In this document: positions 45,070 through 56,382 of the stretch, in pieces
Numbering within the stretch: the stretch's first letter is position 1
Layout: the number at the start of each line of letters is the position of its first letter
Assembly (NCBI GenBank): GCA_021209875.1
Contig: JAGYVD010000008.1
Coordinates: 2,727,501 to 2,791,500 of the forward strand
From: Rosellinia necatrix
Taxonomy: Eukaryota > Ascomycota > Sordariomycetes > Xylariales > Xylariaceae
Reading direction: 5' to 3'
DNA length: 64,000 nt
Program-made: the position numbers and the translations under genes
The notes under the pieces: model-generated
The model's database searches: none
What the model saw: the letters and a program-made list of their open reading frames with translations, nothing else
Told to the model about the DNA's origin: nothing

Positions 45070-45420
45070 CTACCCTAGGTACCTGTGGAAAAGGGGAGGG
45101 GCAGCCGCGCCCCTGTCACTCGCCAACCCAATCTCGCATAGTCGGGACTCATTCGAGCCCTGAGTGGCACCGAGCTTAAGTTCTCTCTACCCAGCTAACT
45201 CGTCATCGAAGTACCCAAGTACACAGTTACCTGCCCACCCGTGGATACTTGCCTGCCCTACCAAACTACTACTTACGTACCACGTAAGGACAGAGTCCTG
45301 CTTCGAATGTAGGTGGTGGACCTTGTCTTTTTCCGATTACACCACATATAACCTACCTAGGCGCCTAAGGCTAGGTAATAGATGGTACCTATAAGGCTAC
45401 CTATAAGTAGGTAAGTAATC
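45070..45420. repeat. TAGG/CCTA repeat cluster 4
   Basis: Degenerate CCTAGGTACC, TACCTAGGCGCC and GTAGGTAAG words in a non-coding spacer. Confidence 0.55.
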
Positions 45421-47736
45421 AGCACCACATATCACCTTTTGTTTTCTGACCCACGATGGTTATCGAGTTTCGAGAGAACTTAAAAAGAGACGAATCCGAA
45501 GAGATGAATCCCGGCCCTTGCCTACGTCGAGAATTGCCGAGTCTTATGATGCAGGGTGGATGGCCAAGATAGACAGGTGAGAAGGGGAATGAAACAGTTA
45601 CACGGGCTTCCATAACCTCGTCCATGATTCTTCTTTTCTTCTGCCGTTATGCAATGGATGGCAGTGAATGGCAGCGAAATGGCCGCTAGGCACACCCCAT
45701 GCCCGGCTGTATCGTACTTGCCTTTGTTTCCGTAACACCACCTCGTCACATGCGACGTCTGGCGTGTAAGCAAGCCCGCGGGGAAACCATCCGTGGTGAG
45801 GTCCATACACATACTGGGTACCGGCATAGGTTGTAGTTAGGTTAGTACGTAAGCACCGGATTAGCCACCGAGGAGGCTACCGTGCTCTGGTTGGCCCACC
45901 CCGGTAATTGACCTCCGTGCTAGGTACCCAACTCATGTTAGATAACGTCGTTGCCTCGAGACAGTGTTTTGGATAGCTTCATTTGCTTAATGTTGAGGTT
46001 AGAGCTTTATTCTCACCTCTGCCTGCATCGTTGTACACGTGGGTCCCTCTTCTTGGCTCTTTCTGTCTCTCTCCATCTCTCTCCGTCTCTCTCGCCGTCT
46101 CTCTCGCCGTCTCCCCCTTCATTTCCCCTATATCATATCATAGCTAAACAGCGGCAAAGTCTCTGCGGCGTCTGCCGGGATATGTACTCACAGCTACCTT
46201 GCCATGGCTAATCGGGTGTGAAGAAGAGGGTAGCATCAGAAGCAGCTGACGTAGGTAATCAGTCGGTCGACCTCCTTTACGGTGTATGGGGGGGGTCTGA
46301 CCGCTTGCTTACATCTTCATATCCGGCGAACCGGCTTTAGTCTTCCAACGGCTACTGGGCATCAGATAGGTCGTAGTTTCTAGCTCACCTTGTTACGACC
46401 ACTTCCAGCGTCACGGAGAAATAGGATGATGCCCCAAACACGCACGTTTTATATGGTCGGAATGATACCAGTGTAGCTGCACTGAGCGCCCGAAATATTG
46501 AGCCACTATGAGCCTCTGAGTGATAGAAAACGGTCCATGGTGCAGAATTAACCATGGATATTGCAGGATATCCATGTACTTTTGCAAAAAATGGTATCAT
46601 GTTCATAGCTATGGTGAGGTTACATTCTGACTGGGATATCCGCTGCGGAGTTGGTTGATACAAGTGAATCTTGTGGACGTCTACGGGATCGATAACCGTA
46701 CGGATGCGGTAGGAGACTGGCGGGGCTAGGGGAATATCATGAACATGAAGCTTGCTTTTCGGCTCCTATTGGGGTATTCCATCACCGATTCACCGTGCAT
46801 ATAGAAACTGCATAGGCTTAGTCCAATGCCAGCACGCATCCATCAACTCATCCAACGACGAAACGAGACTAGTATCTTCCCGTGTTAGAAGCAGGCAGAC
46901 AAGTCATAAAGTAGTGCTATTTCGATTTTAGCCGTCATACCCTTCTTTGCTCGAGAATCGCCGTCATGGGGGTTGTCTTAGGTTGGCTGTCTGTTCTGTA
47001 TATCTTTCTTTCTCAGATGTCGAAAAGCCTCCTCTCTGACTTCCATGTTGGTTTACCTTGCTCATACAGTATATCACAGTACTTTTTCTTTTTCTTTTGT
47101 TGTTATCAGCCCTAGGCTCGGGCCCCCCCCTGTATAACACGCAATATGAACGTGGTCCCTGTCGGAAAGGCTGAACCGGCCGCAGCCGTGGAATCAAGAT
47201 CACATATATCTCTATTATACGCCTGACTGACATCGACACCGGGCCCCCTAGGCCGATCCCCTTTCCTGATTGGATCTCGCAGGCAACGTGATGGTATTTG
47301 CCTGTAGCCTATGGCGCTAGGCATGCGTACATGGAGCCAGCAACCCAAGCATTTGGGGGCTCATGCATATACATAGTCACTGTTTAGCGAACGGCTAGTC
47401 CAGAACCAGGTGCTATTATTACCACCGCGGGCATGGTAGCTGAATGATAAGGTTTAAAGGGATGTGTATATCCTTTTCGGGTCATATAATAGTGAGGCAA
47501 ACCCTGCGAATCCGTCATACCCCTGTCTCAGAGCCTACCCTACTCAATATCACCTCAGTAGTTCCTTTGCCAAGATGTAGCTTCGCGCAAATGTCATGTC
47601 CCAGTCACTTCTTCGACCCCGTTTTCTCATTATCTCTATTCATTCCTTTCTCCTGTTTTCCAGATGACCCTTCTTGTTCCTTACTACTCTGATCACCGTT
47701 TCGAGCAGCCATGGCGGCGCGTTTAGAAAAGGGATC

Positions 47737-47862
47737 CTAGACGACGGCGGCGGTGGTAAGTAGGTAAAACATGATGCGTGTGAACTTCCAGTATCCTACA
47801 TTTTGGCCTCGTGCTTTAGCAATGCGCTGGACGTCCTTGTAATCCATCTTTCGTGGTGTCAT
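47737..47862 (-). CDS. Candidate 41-residue tail-anchored micro-ORF
   Basis: A minus-strand ATG at 47862 opens a 41-residue frame beginning MTPRKMDYKDVQRIAKARG. It ends in a hydrophobic stretch (YWKFTRIMFYLLTTAAVV) that could anchor a membrane. The frame is open well upstream of the ATG, so it might be the last exon of a longer gene. The composition looks protein-like (charged amphipathic part, then a membrane tail), but there is no family match I know and no clear splice partner. Low confidence. Confidence 0.25.
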   Translation of the reverse strand: MTPRKMDYKDVQRIAKARGQNVGYWKFTRIMFYLLTTAAVV

Positions 47863-49016
47863 GTTGGCGTTTAGGGTCTCGTTTGCACCCACTGGAATAG
47901 AATATGTACGAAACTTTATAGCGTCGATGTGCTTGTTAAAAGAATAGGAAGGCAGTCTATAGAATGTGGGTGAGTAGAAATGGTAAAGTATATATAGTTG
48001 GAGGTCTTGATGAAGTCTACGACTGGCAGATAGGGTTTCATATATATATAGTCATTTCTGACCATGATGATATGACTTTGGTTCTATGCTGATGAGAGAA
48101 AAAAAGAATTCAAGAAAAGAAAAGAAATATTTGTTTCTTCTGTTGAGCACACGGGGTTAGTACTGTTTACGGGTACAACAGCGAATTGCTTGAGTAACGG
48201 AAAATATGGAGATGCTTCATTCTCGTATCACCCCCCTTCCAGAGAAGCGAACGCCATAGATATCCAGCAATGTCGTGTTCTCAACAACGTAAAGAGAGAA
48301 CACGTGCATTTGGGTGTGTGCCGGCTATGCGCCTAGCTTGAACCCGGCACGCTGGAACCATGAAAAACTTGCGAAATAGATACCCTGGCGTTTCTCTAAC
48401 GGTAAGGGGGGTTTCTTCCCTGATGGCGGAGTTTTCGTCGGACACAGGGACAATTTCTTCTGCGGCAGTGCGGTACGGCCAGCCGCCGGAGATGAATAAC
48501 GATTCCTGGCCGGGAAAAGCAAAGTAAGGGGATATGCGTAGGGAGGTTCAGACATGCAATGTCGCATTGGTCAGGCTTCATGAGTGGTTTCGCCGGTAGG
48601 TGGTGATATGGATAATGATTGAATGGAATGACAATTATTATTAGATACCGCGGGATCACATGCCCGGAGCTACGTTTTTATATTGGAAAGCGCCACATGT
48701 TAAATAAACCCATTGCTCTTGTACCAGGGCCGATCTCGATCCATCGCGATGACGGGGGTGCCCCAGTCCGAGGCTAACTAACGCAAGCCGAATGTGTTTT
48801 TTAAAGGGTATTTGGTATTTTGCCGCTCGGTCTGGTAGATGTGAACAGGTCGTTGTGCAATAATCCCGCTCGCGATGATTCATACGCCCAATCGCATATG
48901 TTCTAAGTCCTAGTAGTTATATTACCGTATATGACAACAGGCTTAAGGAAGCTCACGCGCGTTCCAAGAGATCCAAATGCAGCTACCTATGTACAGGGTA
49001 AGACACATGTCAAAAT
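47863..49016. other. Spacer 3' of desaturase
   Basis: No clear gene. It includes A/T-rich sequence near 48040-48130 and the 3' region of the desaturase gene. Upstream coding or promoter sequence for the micro-ORF at 47737-47862 would fall here. Confidence 0.45.
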
Positions 49017-50858
49017 CTAATGGCTGTGCCCATGTAGGGGATCGCCGCTTGCGGCAATAACTTGCTGGCACTTGGCGAGTATTGCCGCTTGCCGGGATAC
49101 TTCGCCTAGTGTTCCGACCACCATCTTGTTACCATCCACAAAGCCATAAAGTGCGTAAGGGATGCCGACTTCGTCGCAGAAGTCCTGTACAAGCTTTTGA
49201 GTCCGGCGGAGGTTGTGGCGGGGGACTCGAGGAAAGAGATGATGGATGACCTGAAACTGCAAGCCGCCGTGAAAGAAGTCGAGCCAAACAGGGCAGTCAA
49301 TATCCATAGTGGTGCGAAGCATCTTCTGGGGGAAGGACTCGTGGGGGCCCATGTCGGATGTGCTCATAGCGAAATGGGAAAGACAGATCTGAGCATGTAC
49401 GGGCATTGGGACGACATGGCTAACAACGAAAAAGACGAATCTATCCCAATTAGTCGGGAGGGCTTTATACAAAACGCCATATCCAAACCAGGTCCAAAAG
49501 AACAGCTGACCAGCGATCTCGAAATAGCGGTGCCACCAGGCTGGCCCTCTCCGAGGGCCCTGGCCGAGTATGAGATAAGTCCATGAGAGACGGTAGAGGT
49601 TGAGGCGGCCAAACGAGAGAAGCAAATAATAAGTGTAATGTTGGACCCGAATAGCGGCTTTGGCTACAATGTCATATTCCATTATGTGGTCGTAATATGT
49701 CGAACGCAAGGACTGGAGAAGGCGGTGAGAGACGGCCATAAAAGGCATGTGCTCAATATCAGGGTCATGTTCTGGTGAGTTGGTTACGACGTGATGGACG
49801 TTGTGGTTTCGCTTCCACCACCCCAGAGATAGGCCGCCCAGAAAGTCGGCGATAATCATGCCAATGACAGAATCGGTATGAAAGTCATGAGTGATGCCCA
49901 TATGGCCAGCATCATGGGCTGTGAAGACTAGCTGATGCCAGAGTGCCCCCAGGCATACAGCGCTTGAGACATACCAACCCCATCGAAGCAATAAGAATGC
50001 AGTGGCACCAAGCAGGACATATCGGCAGCCCTCTATACCGTAATCCCAGTAATTGCATCGGTAAAGGCCCTCGTCTTTGACACGCTGGTGCAGTTGCCGG
50101 TACTTGGATACGATATTATCTTGGGTCGCGGTATCGAGTGAGGGGTACTTGTCTTGGTCAAGAGCTACTTGTTCGCGAGTTAGCGTGTTGAGAAATGCCA
50201 TGCCCCTATCGTCAGGTTCGGCCTCAGCAGATGAGGCCGAGCTGACCGAGGCCGCACTCGAGAAAGCTGTAGGTTGGTGTCGTTTCCTGAGAGGGGAACC
50301 AATGCCCTCGTCAAAGACCGGGGAAGGCGGGCAGGACCCGGAGTCGCTCGACGAGTCTGGCGGGGAGGTGACCGAGCAGTTCGGGCTATTGTCGAAGACG
50401 TCGTCGGGCCCCGGCTCGGACAAGGGCCTGAACTTGCCTCCCTGTATCGGTGGAATGAAGTTAAACCACTTTCCTTCGAACCTTCCTATGCGGTACCGAT
50501 TCATTTGCTCTCTGGCTTCGGGGGAGTGAAGACTACAGCGTAGTTGCGACTCTCGATTAGCGTGGGGGTCCAGACAGGAGGGCAGCGGGAAGCCAGGATG
50601 ACAGGACAAGATGCCAGCAACCCAGGCGTGCATGCAGAGCATGAATATATGTCCATACACGTGTTTGACTTACGCCGTGACTTCGTCTGTGGCATCTCGA
50701 CCGATCATGTGTCGAACGGCTTTATCGCCGCCCGGGTGGTACGGAGCCCATGCATCTGCCTTTATAACATACTGGTCGAGCAGGAATATCATGCGTCCAT
50801 CGGATATCAGCCCCTCGATCTCTCTCCTGGTCATAGACGGATACGTCCTTCCGGCCAT
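49017..50858 (-). CDS. Sphingolipid delta-8 desaturase with cytochrome b5 domain
   Basis: Two exons, 50858-50674 and 50532-49017, with a 141 nt intron; 566 residues. The N-terminal cytochrome b5 heme motif HPGG lies at residues 41-44, with its partner region split by the intron. The desaturase part has three histidine boxes: HDAGH (268-272), HNVHH (305-309) and QVIHH (489-493). The Gln in the last box is the mark of front-end, b5-fused desaturases. Membrane helices surround the boxes. In fungi this enzyme introduces the delta-8 double bond into the sphingoid base of glucosylceramides, in the ER. A Ser/Pro-rich disordered insert (about residues 100-170) lies between the two domains and seems long. 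The gene is divergent from the AAA ATPase gene. Confidence 0.92.
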
Positions 50859-51249
50859 GGCAGCAACGGTATAGTATAGCGATTGCGAGTTGCGCACTTG
50901 ACGGCGATGCAGCGAAATAGAGACCTATCCTCGATGCGTAGGGCAAGGCAGAGATTTACAAATCCATGTCAATTGGATATATAGGACCAAATACAACGAG
51001 TGCACCGTTTCGTGCCGGTGATGCCGGTGTTGGGGCCGGTGTCTTGGTGTCGGCGGGTAGCGTCGATTCGACAGGTACCGAGTCTCGATACCTAGGTAGG
51101 AGAAACCATGAGGTTCTGAGCTTTATCAGACTACTATCTTCGGGCCCTCTCAAACCACACACAAACAACAATGGAGGCTTGGCCATGAACCAGAAGAAGC
51201 GGTGGGGATAGGGTGTGGGGTTACCAGGCAGGGACAAGACCCATATTGG

Positions 51250-51425
51250 TGGGGTACCTATCGAAAGTTACCTATTCCTGTAGGTACCGTGCTACCCTTC
51301 AACTCTCTTCTTCACCACTCTACCGCGAACCTCTGGACTGCCTCTACCTATTTACCTACCTACCTAGGTAGGCAGTACTTAGGTAACTCGTTGGAGGCAG
51401 AATCGGGGAAATGACTAGGTACCCA
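51250..51425. repeat. TAGG/CCTA repeat cluster 5
   Basis: TACCTACCTACCTAGGTAGG near 51353 and neighbours; non-coding, upstream of the desaturase. Confidence 0.65.
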
Positions 51426-52454
51426 AGGCAGTTGATGGGCCGTTATTACTACTTGCCAGGCATGGGATACAATAAACCCCCCAATAAATTGTAAATTGTT
51501 TTGCTAGCCATACCGTCCCGTCTCGTCAACGCACATCTTGTGTTAGACGAATGACTGGGATTCAAGACAATCGTATGTTTTACATACAATAATCATTCTC
51601 ATTCCCCTTGTCGCAGGCCACGGTGAATCTGATCAGGCTTCATCAATCCATGTTCTCACCGCCTCAGAAGCCACTACCTAATGCTAAATTGTGCTTGATC
51701 TCGCTCATCGGGCTACCTACCAGGTCGGGATAGCCGAACCCCCATCTAGGCAGCAGTATATTGAATCCGGGAATCCGCGCACCCCGTTAAAGAGCACGAG
51801 TTGGTATTGACTCTGGATGATGTGGATGTTATGGGCAATCCCGCCTCACCCCATACCGTCCGATACGCTATCCGGGGGTGACAGACCTTTGCAAGTAAGT
51901 CAGCTACGACTTGAGCATCTTCTCTCGTCTTCCTCCCTCTGATATCCTCAGACCTACTCTTGTATTCGGGCTATATATGTGAAAACCATCCCCAAGAGGT
52001 AAATCTAGATCGCTGATGATTATACACAAATATCCCCACTGAGGGCAACCCTGATGTTATGCTATGAGATTCATCCATGACATTGGTTATTAAATCCACA
52101 ATTACAAGGCGTCTCCGTCTAAACCAAGCGCGTATAAAAGAGCATGCATATTAGGTATCTCCGGGTCTCTATCTACATTGACGTTTTATCATTGACGTTT
52201 TATAGTTGCTGATAAAGCCTAGCGGCTCAATCTTTTGCGTCCGGTTCAAGTTATTTTCGCAGTTGGCCACCTATTATTAACATCTAGAAGGTCTGCATGA
52301 CATAATCCCCTCTTGCTAGCCCTTCAGGACGCTGGGTATCCCACGGCCTCTACAGCGGAAAGAACGTAGGAATAACGCTTCTGGAAGCTATTGCCATAAG
52401 CAAGGACTTGAGTAATGGGTTGGGGAAATGTCGATATTTATTTTTCTAATACCT

Positions 52455-52690
52455 GAGTAGGTATTGGTAGGTAGCGTGATTTGGGCCACCTGCACTGATA
52501 TGCCTCCCATCGATACCTACCTACTACCTACATACCCAGGTACCCAAGTATAATGTAGGCACGCTAGCCATGTACTGCACCCCACCTGCACTGTTGGTGG
52601 TTGCTTCGGTAGGTATGTACCCACCCACTAGGTATTGACTTACTTAACCTTGTAGGTACCTGCCATTTGCTGGTAGGTACGACGTCACGT
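52455..52690. repeat. TAGG/CCTA repeat cluster 6
   Basis: Degenerate TAGGTA/TACCTA words immediately upstream of the MIT-AAA ATPase gene, ending about 120 nt before its start codon. Confidence 0.65.
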
Positions 52691-52811
52691 CACGGCACGG
52701 TGCCATGCCCAAGCCACTAACCTCATTAAACATGATACTGTAATTGCCAATATCGGCCTTCCTGCTCTCCAGCGAGCGCGTGCCAACCTCGCACGATACA
52801 ACTAATCAATC

Positions 52812-55356
52812 ATGTGGTCTAGCAGAGGTCTGTCGAACTTACAGAAGACATACGATGAAAGCTATTTGAAGTGTTCGACCGCCGTCTACTACGAGAACCA
52901 GGTGGGCATTCCCCTACCACCATCACCACCACTGTTACCACCATTCTTGCTACCATCCTACCACTACTATCCTACTACTACCACCACCCCGGGGCATTGT
53001 TCTATCTACGCTGACAGTTGATGAAAAAAAGGGGGATGAGGAGGAGGCCACGCTTTGCTGGAAAAACGCGCTCGATCAAATCCGATTCGGGACGCCGAAT
53101 AAGAAGCACAGTGAACATGTGCCTAAGTCCGAGACGGAGCGCGCCCTCGTCCAAAGCTTGAAGGAGCTTGAGGTGCAGTGCAAAGAGAGGATAGACCTTC
53201 TCGAGGCCTTACGGTTGTCCCGGAACACAACTATAACCGAACAAGATGGGCAAGGCGACCCTCCGTCTCAGCCTGGCACTCCGAGCAAAGGGTGGATTGG
53301 AGACGGAACCATACCTGCCATAACATATACCGAGCTGTCGAGACCGCCTCTGCCACATCGCCCTTCTCTCGCCTCTAGAAGTTCGTCCGATAGGGCTATC
53401 GTTGGTCGCCGTACGTCCGTCGAGCAAATTCTAGACCAATTCGATGCCTCGTCCTCCACAAGACCACCGTCCCAGCTGCTCGCAAAGAGTGCGAGGCGAT
53501 CGCCTAGCCCTGACAAGCGGACGATGAGAACAACGCTCCGGCAAGGCAAGTCGGATAGATTACCTAGGGCAAGTCGAACAACACCCTCCAAAACAAGCAG
53601 AGGCCCAGGCGCCAACCAGGCAGCTACCTTAGCTTGGAGCGCTCTGAACTCGAGAAGCAGTCTGGATTCCGTTGTAGACCTCCGACATTCATCCACCCGA
53701 CCTACGGAATCGCGGCCCCCTCAGGACCATACCAGACGCAGCTCCTCTGCGCAGCAAGGTTATTGGGATAGCCACACCAGAAGATTGGTCACAACCCCCA
53801 CACAACCAACTACACCGAGTGCAGATTTTCTATCGGACGCTGAACAAACCTCTCGTATATCGACTGATTACAACGCCATTACGCCGTCAGCCCTCGCTTT
53901 AGGTGCGGCTTCGAGTGCCTTGAATACATTATCTCTACATGAACGTACAACGCCAAATTCGGCCAGTAAGCGGCGTTCAATACCTAAAATGTTGGAAGGT
54001 TCGGAGTGCCAGACAAATGACCATAGCAGCTCGAGCTCCGGGCCGTCTAAGATGGGACTGAAAGGAGATCCCCACACACCGAAAGGGTTACTAGTCGAAG
54101 ACAGGTACAATGGTTCAAATAGCTCGAGGAAACTGGGTCGGTACCGCAGCAGCCGTGAACGAGAACAAGAGTTAACCTCCTCGGGTGAAGACAATAAGGC
54201 GGGTGTGCATCGGACAGCGTCCAAGGGCAAGCAAAGGGCCCCAGAAGCGGCTAGTGATCCCGATGCCCACTCGCCGGATGGCGCCAAAGAATACGGGGGC
54301 GATAAAGCTAAGAGCGAATGGGAAAGGAAAAAGAAGAGGATTCTAAGAAGGCTACCTCCGGGGGTTGATGATTCGGCCGCGAAAGCGATATTTAACGAAA
54401 TCGTAGTGGAAGGCGATTGCGTCCATTGGAGCGACATAGCCGGTCTGGAGATCGCCAAGAATGCCTTGAGGGAGGCGGTAGTGTATCCGTTCTTGCGACC
54501 CGATCTCTTCATAGGCCTACGCGAACCGGCCAGGGGCATGTTGCTCTTCGGGCCCCCTGGTACCGGCAAGACCATGTTAGCTCGAGCGGTCGCAACGGAA
54601 TCGAAGTCTACGTTCTTCTCTATTTCAGCTAGTAGCCTTACGAGCAAATACCTGGGTGAGTCGGAGAAGTTAGTACGTGCTCTATTTGCACTAGCCAAGG
54701 TGATGGCGCCCAGTATCATATTCGTTGACGAGATCGACTCTTTATTATCTCAAAGGTCGGGATCGGGTGACCACGAATCGACGAGGCGAATCAAGACGGA
54801 GTTCCTAATCCAATGGAGTGATTTACAACGGGCCGCGGCGGGCCGCGAAAGCCCCCGGGGGCGCGAAGGATCGGGGGGGATGCAAATCGAGTCCTTGTTC
54901 TGGCAGCAACCAATTTACCGTGGGCGATCGATGAAGCTGCCAGGCGTCGGTTCGTAAGGCGGCAGTACATTCCGCTACCAGAACCAGAGACCAGAGCCAC
55001 GCAACTGAAGACACTACTAGGCCAGCAGAAGCACCATCTCACAGACACCGATATCGCGGAGTTGGTCACGTTAACAGATGGTAGGTTCTCATAAAATATA
55101 GCGTTGGTGTAAAACGGCTAATTGTGTGGTATTAGGCTTCTCTGGCTCCGATATCACGGCTCTGGCCAAAGACGCCGCCATGGGTCCGCTCCGTTCCCTT
55201 GGGGAGGCCCTCCTCCACATGACGATGGACCAGATCCGACCCATTGAACTGCGAGATTTCCAGGCCAGTCTTCGGACTATCCGCCCCAGCGTAGACCCGG
55301 AAGGGCTAAAGGAGTACGAGAACTGGGCTAGACAATTTGGCGAACGGGGTGGATAA
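52812..55356 (+). CDS. SAP1/spastin-like MIT-AAA ATPase, one-base frame break
   Basis: Exons 52812-52901, 53032-55080 and 55136-55356; about 786 residues once one base is restored. The N-terminus ([15 protein letters not shown]) and the ALDQI helix form an MIT-like domain that binds ESCRT-III tails. A long Ser/Arg-rich disordered region follows. The AAA module has Walker A GPPGTGKT (residues 537-544), Walker B IIFVDEID, and a second-region-of-homology stretch [28 protein letters not shown] and the C-terminal helix complete a Vps4/spastin-type ATPase. Between Walker B and NLPWAIDE the frame shifts: G/C runs at 54851-54879 are one base short, the likeliest being the seven G at 54873-54879. The first acceptor is the AG ending seven A at 53031. 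The cellular target is unknown; yeast Sap1 is the nearest named relative. Confidence 0.9.
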
Positions 55357-56382
55357 GGCTTCACAGCACGTACCTATATTACCAGTGATTTGATAAACGT
55401 CGGGATAAACCCCGCCAGGACATGTATCCCAACCTGAACTGCATAAGAGCAGTTCAATATACCCTACATGAACGGGCAATGCTCAGCTACCAGAATTATC
55501 AGGCGTTGGCGCATCTGATAACACTTGAATTACGGGGCCTTCACCACCTTTTGCTTGTGCTGTATCTAGGTACTGTTATGCAGCTGACAATCATCTACAC
55601 GTGAGTATTTTCCTCGCATTATTTTATACGTCTTAATAGATAGACCACGAGCCATTTTGAACAGAACATGGATTGTCCGTTTTCCAGAACAGAAATCCCC
55701 GGCTTGTTAATAAATTCTTCACAACGACCGGGCGCGCCAAACCACTCGAGTGGTGAAATAGTGGTAGTTTGAGCCACCATTTCTCAAATTCGTCTAATTG
55801 TCAAACACACTCTTGATAAAGCCAAGTTTAGGGGATAACCAGTGTAGGGCGTCACGTATAAGCGGCCTTGACTCTTGGCATCCATGATGGAAGGGAAACA
55901 TATCGCCTTTCGTATTATGTGATGTAATAGTTAATATACGAGCATTAAGTGCGCTTGGTAAAGCACAGGCCCCTATATTCTTCCCTCGGTTGCTTCCTTC
56001 TTTTCATTTAATCCCGTTAGGTGAACCTGGTCCCTTTCCCAAAAGTACGCCATACCATGCTCTAGATGACGGTGTATCACCGACTCCGCCTGTTCGTTTC
56101 TATTTGTGCGTGTTTTACACTATTGATTCTCGTGTCCAAAAGCTGCGGATTCGCCTCGGCTGTGCTGTTAACCTTCTATTCATTGAGCCGTCTTCCATAA
56201 TTGACAGGTGTTGATGTCAACATGAACATATAATAGACAGAACGAACGACCCTGAAGAACCCATATCGCTAATCGCCTCTAATGCCGCACATCTACTGGA
56301 TGATAATTCGTTCTCGAGTCTGCAGGAACGGAAGGTCTCGTGCATGTGGTTCTACAGCAACGTGACGGTCAGCATAAAATGG
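55357..56382. other. AAA ATPase/VOC convergent spacer
   Basis: 3' regions of both genes; no gene, RNA or repeat of note seen. Confidence 0.5.

Larger units (their letters stand above)
44527..47736. other. Long spacer upstream of VAC14
   Basis: About 3.2 kb without a supported gene. It has a 13-nt minisatellite at 44767-44819, a TAGG/CCTA cluster at about 45070-45420, and a CT-rich repeat near 46061-46115. Minus-strand frames at 45522-45827 and 46385-46663 have no recognisable domain. Confidence 0.5.
50859..52811. promoter_or_regulatory. Desaturase/AAA ATPase divergent spacer
   Basis: Nearly 2 kb without a supported gene. TAGG/CCTA clusters lie at about 51250-51425 and 52455-52690. TATAAAAG at 52133-52140 is a good TATA box but no gene follows it closely. 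Confidence 0.5.

Noticed and set aside
53017..53036. Apparent sixth one-base error in the AAA ATPase at the A7/G5 run
   Set aside because: Choosing the acceptor at 53031 restores the frame without any correction, so no error is needed.
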